This document shows, piece after piece, positions 46,473-56,870 of a stretch of 64,000 bases of DNA; position 1 is the stretch's first letter, and every line of letters starts with the position of its first letter. The notes beneath the pieces were generated by a model. The model did not search any database and was not told the origin of the DNA. It worked only from the letters and a program-made list of their open reading frames with translations. The position numbers and the translations under genes are program-made. The DNA is from Megamerina dolium. Lineage: Eukaryota; Arthropoda; Insecta; Diptera; Megamerinidae. Location: positions 108,322,917 through 108,386,916 of the forward strand of contig OY978525.1 in NCBI GenBank assembly GCA_963854835.1, written 5' to 3'.

Positions 46473-46612
46473 GCTGTATGTACTTTACTATATGGTACTC
46501 TATATAAATTTGATTATTCATATATGACGCATGAATTCATATTGTTGACCTTTTCAATTGACAATGAGCATTTAAACGAGTATGTTTGTATGATTGTATG
46601 ATTGTATGAATT

Positions 46613-46641
46613 AATGAATGAATGAATGAATGAATGAATGA
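46613..46641. repeat. (TGAA)7 microsatellite
   Basis: Uninterrupted tetranucleotide run. Confidence 0.95.
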
Positions 46642-47059
46642 TTTGAATGAGTGAAAGTGAATATTTTCTATGTCAGTGATATTTGGCCTTCATTGGCATT
46701 CATTACAACATTCATCATTTATATGTATATATGTACATATGTGTATCATAAAGAATTTAATTAAATTTAATTTAATTACAACAATTACATAGAAAACAAA
46801 ATACTTTTGAAATTTACGTAGCAACACCTTTTAAATTGACAAATCAAAATCGAATTAATTTTGAATTAGTCACTTTATTTGAGCAATTATATGAATGGGT
46901 ATATTTTTCAATAGTAATAGTTTTTCCGTTAGATTTACTCTCAACGAGGAACCAAAAATAATTAATTAAAAACAAATTGTTTGCGTAAAATTCTTCAAAA
47001 CGATGTAGAGCATTTTTGAATATAAAACGAACAAGAAATATAAAAACAATATGTAGAAG

Positions 47060-47333
47060 ATCCAGATTAAGCGTGAGAAGTGGCGCTGGATTGGCTACAC
47101 GCTAAGAAAGCAGCCAAATAGCATCAAGCAAATGTCGCTTGAGTGGAATCCGCAAGGGAGTAGAAGCCACGGACGGCCAAAAAACACCTGGAGAAGATCA
47201 ATCTTATGAGAACTAGCTGCTGCTAGCATCACATGGGAGGGCGCTAGAACAACTGCCCAAAACCATGTGAGATGGAGAAGCCTTGTGGAGGCCCTATCCT
47301 CCAATTAGGAGTTTAAAGGAGGAAAAAAAAAAG
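47060..47333 (+). pseudogene. LINE 3' end, 5'-truncated insertion
   Basis: A 274 bp insert flanked by perfect 9 bp direct repeats atgtagaag (47051-47059, 47334-47342). It encodes the C-terminus of a LINE polyprotein: KWRWIGYTLRKQPNSIKQMS, LEWNPQGSRSHGRPKNTWRR, a stop, then TWEGARTTAQNHVRWRSLVE. This is the end expected for LINEs of the kind at 1638-2290. It ends in ggaggaaaaaaaaaa. Confidence 0.85.
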
Positions 47334-47342
47334 ATGTAGAAG

Positions 47343-47639
47343 CTGGGGTTGGGATTGGGTAGCTCCCTAGGAACGGTGTATAAGGGTTAATTACACTCGC
47401 AGAAATTGCTTGAGCAGTATAAGTATTGAGTGTCTGTCATATCTTTGACTGTATTAGGGCAGATTTCTTAACAACTACTTGATTATTTCTCGATATTCAT
47501 GTGTTTTGGGATAATTTTGTAGGGATGCTCTCTTAATGGGTTGAGCTAGGATAACAGATGAAACATTTAATGAGGTTCGGATATATACCATATTTTAACC
47601 GTCTAGGCTCATTCCGAGAGCGGTGTGATTGAAATATTG
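47343..47639. other. Spacer, no gene seen
   Basis: Nothing recognised. Confidence 0.4.
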
Positions 47640-48141
47640 TAAAATTGTAATTCTAGCTGGGAGATAAGTATGTAAAGAGTAGACATAGGGCATAAGTATG
47701 TTCCAAAGAAATTTTTTAGCGAAAAAATTTAGCATAGACGATCTTACATTTTCTAACTCTAAGACCGACTCCTTGGAGCGGAACGAACGAATTTTATAAA
47801 ATAATCAATTTTGTATGGAAGACTCCCTTAGGGATGGAAGTCGATGGTAAGTATGTTACAGAAAAATAGTGAGTACCAAAAAAAATAATGGGCGCTAGTC
47901 AAACATTTTATATCCTAGCGGTGACTCCTGGGCAGCTGTGGCCTTTCTGTACAGATCCGAATTGAAAAATCTAAAAAAAAAAAGAAAAAATTTTTTTTAA
48001 GTACCATTGCGCTATCCGCACAGAATTCCCCAAAAAATATTATATGGATGTTATAAGGGTTTTAAGAGGAACTATTCGCTACAAAATAACAGATTTAGAG
48101 GTGGACAATTTTTCAATTTTTACAATTTTCACAATTTTCAC
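47640..48141 (+). repeat. Unclassified interspersed repeat, family R (third locus, left part)
   Basis: Has the R blocks aattttgtatggaagactcc-ttagggatgg and gtaagtatgttacag, then a 107 bp segment at 48021-48130 (tatggatgttataagg... ttttcaatttttaca) that recurs at 49270-49377. Confidence 0.6.
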
Positions 48142-48355
48142 TGGGTGCCGTAGCTCACGGGTTAATGTGTTGGCCTTCTGATCTGTTGGTCGTGGTTCAA
48201 TCCCCGGCTGAGGTATAATAAACCTAATATCGAAAAAATTTTTCTCTCGAACGATACCCACCTGTTGGCAAGCAATATGGCAATTCTTCCGGCAGTAACA
48301 ACTGGCCATGAAAAAGCTTCTAAAAGAACTCTGTGACAAAGCTCAGAACGAATTT
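48142..48355 (+). mobile_element. tRNA-derived SINE, copy S1
   Basis: The 5' head resembles a tRNA: A box near tagctcacgggttaatg (48151-48167) and B box ggttcaatccc (48194-48204). The body follows: acgatacccacctgttggcaag, cttccggcagtaac and aaagaactctgtgacaaagctcag. The same body occurs at 52130-52362 (minus) and 60400-60550. The 3' end is missing relative to those copies. Confidence 0.8.
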
Positions 48356-48589
48356 TATATTGTATTTATATTATTAACCGGCCTTTACGTTACATGGCGC
48401 CAAGCATACGCTCAATGTCGTACATCTTTGCCCGAAATGTAATTTTAAATGTCTATTCACTTGCTGTCAAAATAAATCAAATGTTTTCAATTTGGATGTG
48501 AGCTTCATATTTTTTTCACGGTGAAAAATTTTAAGAATTGGCGAAAAAAAAGCACTTGCGGGAAGTTTTGTTAAGTTAGATTTTTGCAA
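48356..48589. other. Spacer, no feature seen
   Basis: May contain the undetected left end of mariner M6. Confidence 0.35.
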
Positions 48590-49185
48590 AAAAAAGAGTG
48601 GCTGAAAGTAGTCGTTTGACTGTGAAATTGTATGGTGACAATCCAATCTAACCAATAAACAGTGTAAGAAGTAATTTGTGTGTTTCAAGAACGGTGATTT
48701 TGATATCAAACAAAAAGAACGCTCTGGAAAGCCGAATAGGTTTGAAGACGAGAATTTGGAGAGCTGTATCGACAACAATTGATGTGGTTGAAGAGAGCAA
48801 TGATCACGAACGAGTTGGTAATTTTTCACCATGACAACGTATGGCCACATATTGCTGTTTCGGTCCAAAACTATCTTGCTAATAGCGGATGGGCAGTTTA
48901 ACCCCACCCGCCTTATAGCCAAGACCTGGCGCCTTCAGATTACTACTTGTTCCGGTCTATGCAGAGCACGCTTAATGGAATACGGTTCACTTCAGTCACA
49001 GGAATAAAAAATTATCGCGTTGCGTTTATGGCCACCAAGCCGGGGAAATTCTTTTGGGATGGAAATAATAAATTGCTAGAAGAATGAAGAAATATCATAG
49101 TTTTTGATGGATAATACTTTGAATGGCATGTTTTTTACTGAATTTTTAAAAATAAATGCTTTTTGAGCACTAAAAAGGCTGGCTT
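48590..49185 (+). pseudogene. Mariner M6 (DD34D type), internal deletion
   Basis: HTH region with FKNGDFDIKQKERSGKPNR (about 48686-48745) is joined near 48770 to YRQQLMWLKRA (about 48772-48805), so the first catalytic Asp is deleted. Then VIFHHDNVWPHIAVSVQNYL with the second Asp (about 48820-48880) and a stop just before PHPPYSQDLAPSDYYLFRSM with the third Asp (about 48902-48963). The C-terminus KPGKFFWDGNNKLLEE ends at 49085. Confidence 0.8.
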
Positions 49186-49194
49186 TTAATTCAC

Positions 49195-49377
49195 ATACCC
49201 AATAGTGAGTACAAAAAATTAATAATAAGGGTTAGACATGCATTTCATCCTCTAGGGATGACTCCTGGAGAATTCCACAAAAATATTTTATGGATGTTGT
49301 AAGGCTTTTAAGAGGAAGTATTCGCTGCAAAATAATAGATTTGTAAGAGGACAATTTTTCAATTTTTACATTTTTCA
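49195..49377 (+). repeat. Unclassified interspersed repeat, family R (third locus, right part)
   Basis: Repeats gtgagtac-aaaaaa--aataa (compare 47870) and the 107 bp segment of 48021-48130. Confidence 0.65.
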
Positions 49378-49429
49378 CTCTCAACCAAAGCGATAATTTT
49401 GAATGATTTTTTTACCACCAACTCAGTGA

Positions 49430-49540
49430 TTGCCATCTACCAGAAGATGCGTTAAAAAAATACTTTGACGATTGGATTACTTGCTCAAAAAGTGCATTAC
49501 TTCAAATAGAGCCAATTTCGAAGGAGACAGTATAAAATTT
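49430..49540 (+). pseudogene. Mariner C-terminal fragment
   Basis: Reads YFDDWITCSKSALL and, after a shift, TSNRANFEGDSIKF, the usual end of a DD34D mariner transposase (FDDWIKRW...FEGD). The rest is absent. Confidence 0.5.
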
Positions 49541-51434
49541 CATAATTAATTGAATATATTGTGAAACGGGTAAGAATTTCAGTCAGTGCGATGGTCAGCA
49601 AGATTTTCTTAGAGAAATCTTCTCAACATCGACTTGGACTTGTCCCTGATATATGGTAAACTATAGAAATCCGGATGTCGTTTGTCTTGTCTACCATCGA
49701 CCCTCTTATTGATACTGACCCAGTCGAGTGCTTAAGCATGTAAATTCAAAAGAGAATTCTAATGTTGTGACATTTTTCGCTAGTTTTTTTTCCGCTCTTC
49801 AATTTTCACCCTTGAAAATCACTTTTATCTGGCACTCACCCTATATGTCAATAGATTATACTGCTCAAGCATCTCATCATGAGATCTGCGGCAGTGACTT
49901 TAGAGGTTTTTCGGAAGGAATCTTTGTCACATAGATAAAATGACAATTTTCAAATTAATTATTCATTATTCTTGTATTTCATACCTTCATGTATTTAAAA
50001 GTACCCTACTATAATTCAAATAAAATATTTTCAAAATGATCTCTACACCTTTCAACCTTTCTGCCTAATTGATTGATCAACAACACTTCTTTTGACCCTT
50101 TTTTCTTTGTGTAATTTGTATTATTTGCATAATCAGTACAATATCTTCTTATATATTCATACTCGTGAGCATAAGTGACATTGGTATATGTATATGTGTA
50201 TGCCTTTGTAAGTGATAGCATTAAAAAAAGTTAAATTACTGGAAAATTATACTCAAATAAGTATAGTAAGTAGATAACCTCTAGCCGTCGAGACCTTTGC
50301 ACCATTTTCTTACTCACTGCAATAGAAATACTCATACTTATGCATATGAGGGATATATAATACTCCAACATAATTTTCATTTCGTTTACTCAAATTGAAA
50401 TGATATTAATTTATTAATTCATTGGTAGATGACATGAAATATCTATTGAATGTAATTAAATATGAACCAAGGCATTTATGTATGATGATGGTATTTTATA
50501 TTATTTTATGTTTTTTTCTTTTCCAAAAAAACTTATATGCTGATGGGTGAGTATTGTATGTTAAATGTATACGAATATATGAGTACCCTTTCATTTAGTC
50601 ATTTCATTAGTCATTTCAAAACATCAAAGGTTATCATTAATTGAATTTTACTGTACATATATATGTAGCATAAGTATGTATGTAGTTATTATAGTGTTCA
50701 CTCACTAGCTTGCCATTATGTTTTGATTAATTGGTGGCAAAGAGCTTCTGTGCATAGTTATGTATATATGTGTATATAGAGAAGGGCGGTTCAAATTCGT
50801 CTACAAGTCAATGGTATAAATTAAAAGTAAATTTATGAATTATTCTATTGAAAAAGATCAATTAAATTAGATGACAATCAACTATTACAATTTTTACTCT
50901 GAATCATAATCAATGATTGATTTGTTGCTAAACTCATTGAAATAAAATTAATTCAATAGCAAAAATTTGACCCACCTTAATGTGTATGTATCAAATAAAT
51001 TATTAATTTTTATAGAAAAAAAATTTTTAACTATTTCAGAAATGAAATTTATGTATCTTTTCGGTAATTCAGGTTGAGTTCAAAGCATGTTCTTATAAAT
51101 ATTTTACTTTGAACAAAATATTTGATGTAAAGAATCTACATTGATAAGATATTTTCACTAGAGAATATACATTTTATTAATAGAATTATAAAAATTATAA
51201 TAGCATATATAGTTTTGAGTTATGTATATTTAAAACATACCGTTAACGATATTATTTCAAGGTTCAGGAAAATAGCATACAGCATTTTTTTTTTTTTTTT
51301 GTATGTCATGGTTGGTAATTATTTAATGTTGGAATATTTTGAAATATTTCATTCAGTATAAAATATTATTGATATTATTTATACATTGTCTATTTCACCA
51401 ACATATACTAAGATGAATATAGACGATATCTACT
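49541..51434. other. AT-rich spacer, no gene seen
   Basis: No element, domain or notable repeat recognised. Confidence 0.5.
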
Positions 51435-51567
51435 ATCACGATTAGGGATGTCAATTTTCGGGGTTTTGTTGATCTTAGGATTTTCGGGATCTGAAAAAAA
51501 ATCTCGGGATCTCGAAATCATCCGAAAATTCAGGCAGTTTTGATTTCTTAATTTTTTTATGTTGTTG

Positions 51568-51745
51568 CAGTGGCGTGGCCAGAATTCTGGCAGGGGGGGT
51601 TTGGTGCGATATCATGTGTATGTATGTGAAAAAATTTTTAATTAATGATTTTTAAATATCTATATAATATTATTTTACTTTTCTAACAAGCCCACCGGCC
51701 AGGGGGGATCTATTCCCATGATCCCCACCCCTGGCTACGCTACTG
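51568..51745. mobile_element. hAT-type MITE, copy 2
   Basis: 178 bp, TIRs cagtggcgtggccag / ctggctacgctactg, perfect 8 bp duplication tgttgttg (51560-51567, 51746-51753). Same family as 27377-27550; inserted into the hAT remnant. Confidence 0.9.
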
Positions 51746-51753
51746 TGTTGTTG

Positions 51754-51910
51754 GTTCCGTTTTATACAAAACATTAAAACTGGTACGGCTTTACCAAACT
51801 TCTCATTTTCACCATCGTGTACGCACCATCGGTTGTGATGGCAATGACATCCTTTGATAAATTCAGATTTACTTCCTTTAAATGTTATGTAAAATAGTAA
51901 AACTATTTTA
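51754..51910 (-). pseudogene. hAT transposase fragment
   Basis: On the minus strand reads NLSKDVIAITTDGAYTMVKM followed by RSLVKPYQF, the hAT core segment with the TDGA motif holding one of the catalytic Asp. A stop and frame change follow. Only this segment of the protein was found. Confidence 0.65.
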
Positions 51911-52129
51911 AAAACCATTTTAGGATTTTTTACATCGAATTGCCACTGGAGATTAAAATTCGATATTGATAAAATTGATAATATTTTGATAAAATGTTAA
52001 AAATAGGCTAGGTTAGGTTGTCTTATGTAGCTGCCCTCACTGTGAGAGGACACACTTAAGCCAGAAAGGCCCATATGGTACCATCGAGCTTCTCTTTCAA
52101 AACTGTTGGACAGCATTAGAAGGGACCTA

Positions 52130-52362
52130 CTTATATTAACCAGTTCCGAATGCCAGAACCCTTCGGACTTCACTTTAACTTAGTTTTGTTACAGAGCTCT
52201 TTTAAGAAGCATTTTTGATAAATTGTTACTGCCGTAAAAGTTGCCAATTCTTGCCGGCAGGTGGGTACCGTTTTGAAAAGAACAATCTTTTCGATAACAA
52301 ATTTTGTTATGCTTCATGCTTCAGCCGGGTTTTGAACCGCACTAACCACTGAGCTATGGCAA
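52130..52362 (-). mobile_element. tRNA-derived SINE, copy S2
   Basis: Minus-strand copy with a shortened tRNA-like head (catagctcagtggttagtg, then ggttcaaaacccggctga) and the family body: ggtacccacctgccggcaag, acggcagtaac and taaaagagctctgtaacaaa. Its 3' part has ggcattcggaactgg and aggtcccttctaatgctgtcc, shared with S3. Confidence 0.8.
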
Positions 52363-52379
52363 AAAATTTATAAACGTAA

Positions 52380-52790
52380 AAAAGCATGGGTAAAGCCTAG
52401 TGAACCAGGTCGATCACAGCTAAAAACGAGATATTCATTGTGCTGAGGTTATGTGCTGTATTTGTTTGGATATGAAAGCTATTATGTACCATGAGTTGCC
52501 GATGTTATTATTTACAGGCGACAACTAATACGTTTGAAGCGAGCTCTTGATGAAAACGATCAAAATGTGTGAATAGAAACAAGAAATAAATTTTCAACAT
52601 GGCAACGCCAGACCACACATTGCTCAACCCGTTAAAAACGATTTAGATAGACAGAACTGGCGAGTATTAAACCACTCGCTACATTCACCAGACATTGCTC
52701 CATCAAGTTACTATTTGTTCACGTCGATGCAGTCAACTTTTTCTGGAGAACACTTTGATTCTTATGGAAATCAATCCCGGGATTTGAATC
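52380..52790 (+). pseudogene. Mariner M8 (DD34D type), decayed catalytic domain
   Basis: Reads KKAWVKPSEPGRSQ, YRRQLIRLKRALDEND, then QHGNARPHIAQPVKNDL where Asp 2 reads Gly, and HSPDIAPSSYYLFTSMQSTF where Asp 3 reads Ser. No first catalytic region. It lies within the hAT remnant. Confidence 0.75.
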
Positions 52791-52863
52791 GACTAATTGT
52801 GGTATTTTCGGGATTTAAAAAAAAATCGGCTTCCTGGGTCTTTGGTACATCCTTAATCACAAT

Positions 52864-54529
52864 GAAATCAAATATATATTAGCATATTACTTATCATGAA
52901 CAATTTTTCCCATTTAAATCGAAATTCTCACAAATTGAACTATTGCTACGAAAAACCGCTGTATTATGGAATATATTAAGCAGTAAATTATGTAAATTAT
53001 GGTCTATGTTACTCTCCAATTTTTATTCACTAATATTTAATCGTTTTTAAAAATAATAAAAAAAAAATTTATCATAATATTTATTATAAATAGCCAACAA
53101 TTGATTATGTGCATTTTTTTTTTTTTTTTTCAATAAGAACTTTACAGTAAGAATCCCAAAATAATAAAAATAATAAGAGATCTACTTATCTACGTCATAT
53201 CATTCTAAAATAAAAATAATCAACATTTATTAGAAAAAAAATTCTATTAAAATTATTTGCAACCTTTACTATTTATCAATAAAATAAAATATTTACTATT
53301 TATCAATAAAGTAAATTATTTACTATTTATCAATAATGTAAATATATCTGAAAACAGAAAAATATTACTGAATCATGCACCCTTGCAATTTATTAAATTA
53401 AATAAAATGTGTTTCTTTTTTCAGTACTTCTTTTTTTTTAATATTTCTCCAATATCCTTACCACTCTATATAATTGATCCCAATATAGCAATGACACGTG
53501 TACTAAATGTATTCTCTTTGCAATATGCAGACATTCTGTACCTTTCATCAATTCCTGAGGGAACTTAAAAATACATACATACATACATAACAGCATATGT
53601 GTATGATTACATATTTATATGATTACTTATCTCATGAGACAAATAAATAGATAGATAGGATAGATGTGGGATTTTTAATTGACAATTTTATTCGATGGAT
53701 CAGGTAAACTTATAATAAGTATGTGTGTCTCATGTCAATATAAAATACATACATATATTCAGGAAATTATAGATAAAGTCATAGTTAACTAAAATAAATA
53801 CATGAAAGGTAGCAACACTCAAAATGTATGGTATGTCAATATAACATAAGAAGAATCATAACAATGCAAAAGAAAGCGCCACTTTATAAAAACAAAAAAA
53901 AAAACAAAATAAAGAAATAATATAATAGAAAATGTATCAAATAAAATTGTATAAAAGAAGTTGAAAATAAAAAGTGAATTCCTGAAAGAAACCATTGATT
54001 GGTTGGTTTCTTGTTGAAAAATTACAGAATGACAACTCCGCAAACACCTTTACAAGTTAACGTTTAGTGCTCGCATATGTGTATATTTGTTTATGTGTAA
54101 AAATGAAAAATGTGAATTGTCTAAAGTATGTTAGGGTGTGTTTGCATGTGTGTGTCTGTGTGTGTGTGAAGAAAATCCAGTAAAAACACACATATACTCA
54201 TACTATAGTGTCCATGCATTTAAAACTTCGTAAACGCATTTAAAGTGTCTCAAAGCTTGTGCGCGAACAAAGACAACAAACAAGAAAATTGCTATAAATC
54301 AACTGAAATATCAGTATCATTTGTGGATGCACACAAATGTGCATGTTGCACATATAAGTAGTTCTGGTCAGGGTAATTTGATAAGTTTGGTAAATATGAA
54401 AACTTCTTCGTGATACATAGTTGGAGTATACTTTTAAATTTAAAACAAACAAAAACACAATATTTTTGTGAAAAAAACTCATAATTTTATTTTACTCCAA
54501 AGTATAAACTCCTGAATTTAGTAATGGAA
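52864..54529. other. AT-rich spacer, no gene seen
   Basis: Includes the 27 bp repeat at 53267-53347 and (ACAT)n near 53571-53588. No gene supported. Confidence 0.5.
53267..53347. repeat. 27 bp minisatellite, three units
   Basis: Units starting tactatttatcaataa at 53267, 53294 and 53321. Confidence 0.9.
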
Positions 54530-55800
54530 TACAATATCTGTCAAATGTCCGCCGCAACTTTTCTTGTATATGGCAAGTTCTTGAATGAAATTTTTGATTT
54601 CGTCTGTATTTCGCGAATAACATATCGAATATTGTATTAGAATGCTTCAATATTTGCTGGAACATTGGCGTAGACTTTCTCTTTAATGTGGCCCCAAAGA
54701 AAAAAGTCTAATTTTGTTCAGTCCGACGATCTTGGTAACCCCTTAATAACTCCATTTCGAGAAATCACACGTCGAGGAAAAACTAAACGTTGTCCCATCA
54801 GCATTATTTAAAAAAAAAAATATGGCCCAATGACACCGCCAATCGGCAGTCTGTATACCTATCGGCCGTCAGCCGATGGGGGAACACGATCTTAATATGC
54901 CAACTCAGAATACCTGCCGCCCTTCTGTTTTATGCTATGCTTCCCTTGACAATCTAGCTCTACCAATGGTGACTTCTACTTCCAGACTACTCAGACAGCC
55001 AAACTGCCATCAAATGTCTCTTTTCATAGGAGTTCTCTTCGAAACCAGACACCGAATGCTTCCTTATGCTACAGAAAATTTCTACGCAAAATAAGATTCT
55101 AGAGTCGTAGACGGGCTTGGGTACAAAATACCTCGTATAGTCGCAGTGAATGTAACACTTGTGGTTGACCCTCAGAGGTATCAGTCGTAGGGTTTATATG
55201 CTCTAACCTACTTCAGTATGGTTTCACGTATTCCATTTCATGAATAGGGATTTTGCCTTTGCTCCAAAGTGATGCTCTCTTTTGATTGATTGATTGATGA
55301 CACCGCCACTCTAAGAATCGTACCAAACTGTAAGTCGGGTGTGGTTTGAGAGGTTGTTTGACCATTTCTAGTGGGTTTTCAGACTCCCAGATGTGACAGT
55401 TTTGAAAATAAGCCTCATCACTTATAATAATTTTATTTAAGGAATCATGATCTACTTCATGCATTTCCAGCACTCAATCAGTGAAGGTTTTGGGTTTTCT
55501 ATCAGCTAACTGCTTCAATTCTTGTGTCATTTGCATCTTACCTTATAAGCAAAGTAGCTTTGGATAGGCCAAATTCCTGTGATCGTCTCGAAATGGACAA
55601 ACCTGAGTTATCGTCCACAATTTCAGCTATAGCTGCGATATTTTCGGTTGACCTAGCCGAACGAGCACGTGTTGGAGTCTTTACATCAATTACTTGTCCG
55701 AGACGTTCAAATTTATCGAATAAAATCACTCTAGCTGTACGAGAAGGCTCTTGATGATGACCAAAAACAGTACGAACTTTACGAATCGTGTTCACGATAT
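54530..55800 (-). pseudogene. DD41D-type transposase remnant, split by a LINE fragment
   Basis: Minus strand. Starts VRTVFGHHQEPSRTARVIL and FDKFERLGQVIDVKTPTRA (55690-55795), then SRRSQEFGLSKATL in the HTH. The first catalytic Asp is in IIISDEAYF (about 55400-55430), followed by CHIWESENPLEMV and GGVIGPYFF (across the insert). The Asp 2 block is deleted; LDFFLWGHIKEKVYANVPAN with Asp 3 is read at about 54640-54710. A LINE fragment occupies 54842-55296. Confidence 0.82.
54842..55296 (+). mobile_element. LINE fragment (RNase H region) inserted in the DD41D copy
   Basis: A 455 bp insert between perfect 12 bp repeats atgacaccgcca (54830-54841, 55297-55308). One frame reads PDYSDSQTAIKCL (about 54975-55015), the SDSQ motif of LINE RNase H. 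It ends in a (TGAT)n-like tail ttgattgattgattg before the right duplication. The related transposase at 17221-17243 shows the empty site. Confidence 0.85.
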
Positions 55801-56479
55801 TTTTCTAATTTTTTGTAATTCACTATTTCAATGCATTGTGCGAGAGTTTATTTGAAAATATCTGGTTCTTCTTTGTCAAGTGTCAACGAATAACAGTTGT
55901 ATGTTGACACCTGAAAAAATAATGAGAAATTTAAAATGACATCTTTTGTTGAAAAATCCTGTTCCTCCTTTTTTTTTTTTGTATATTTGACAAAAGGCAA
56001 CCTGGTTTTTATAAGTATGGGTCTAATTGTCATCGGGTTGTCGATAATTTCTTATTATTACATATCTTATCGTTTTTTCTGTAGCTGACCTGGATACTAG
56101 ATTGTCCTCTGCCCACAAGTCGGTTTTACAGAGCCGTCCGGACTGATACTGTTATCGGTCGATCAGATGGATGCGCCCCTCGGTCGGTCGGTCGGGCGAG
56201 TAAGTGGACTCGCTGGGATCGTTCGTTAAAGTTAATCTTACATTTTACGCAATATCGCAATTTACAAACTATCGATCTGATTATAAAAAAGATATTAAAA
56301 TTAAAATAATCTTACAAACTCAAAATATTGTTATTACTGTTAAAGTATCACCAAAATTTCTCTATTTTGAAGCGAAATTAACATAAAAAATATTTTTAAA
56401 AAATTGAGAAAAATATTATTTGTAATAAAATATAAATATATTCTTTTTGGTATAGAAGAAAATTGTTGAATAACCCCAC
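55801..56479. other. Spacer with a GC-richer patch, no gene seen
   Basis: A patch at about 56085-56215 is GC-rich and includes (CGGT)n near 56179-56195. Not recognised. Confidence 0.4.
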
Positions 56480-56870
56480 AACTTCCCATAGGCCACCCAT
56501 AGGTGAGTAAAATATATGAGTGAACCCATTATTTTATTCTCGTTAATATATTTTCGGAACACGCTTACTGCCTACCACCGTTCCCTTTAGGGGTGCCAAT
56601 ACAAAATTGTCCTTTTCATAAAATTCTCTTCCCAAGCTCCCAGCATGACCTTAGAGGGATAAAATATATAACGATCCTCCATTCATTTTTGTTCCTCAAA
56701 TTGTTTTCTGAACACCCTTACTTTATATCTCCATCTCATAGGTGGTCTGCCATACAAATTGTACAAAAAAGCATATGAAAATCGACAAATAATGTATAAG
56801 CGACCTCTATTAATTTCTTTCTCAACACTTATATTCACCCCTTAGGGCTAAGTTAGTCAGTAATGCCTTT
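56480..56870 (-). repeat. Unclassified interspersed repeat, family R (fourth locus, inverted)
   Basis: The reverse complement reads cgattttcatatgctttttt, aatttgtatggcagaccacc, gtaagggtgttcagaaaaca and cctctaaggtcatgctggga, matching 2560-2680 block for block. Confidence 0.6.

Larger units (their letters stand above)
45756..47050. other. AT-rich spacer, no gene seen
   Basis: Includes (CAT)n at 46447-46472 and (TGAA)n at 46613-46641. The 90-codon frame at 45964-46236 shows no domain. Confidence 0.5.
51443..52855 (-). mobile_element. hAT element remnant hosting a MITE, a SINE and a mariner
   Basis: Ends tagggatgt (51443) and acatcctta (52855) are flanked by 8 bp duplications atcacgat (51435-51442) and atcacaat (52856-52863), one mismatch. 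Repeated ttttcgggat strings lie just inside both ends, a subterminal repeat arrangement common in hAT elements. A transposase fragment on the minus strand lies at 51754-51910. Most of the 1.4 kb is later insertions. Confidence 0.8.

Noticed and set aside
48142..48215. Functional tRNA gene at the SINE head
   Set aside because: Acceptor and anticodon stems do not pair well and the sequence continues into a repeated SINE body.
48467..48922. Minus-strand frame of 151 codons
   Set aside because: Antisense to mariner M6, which has recognisable sense motifs.
53257..53568. Frame with repeated LLFIN peptide
   Set aside because: Product of a 27 bp AT-rich minisatellite whose length happens to be a multiple of three.
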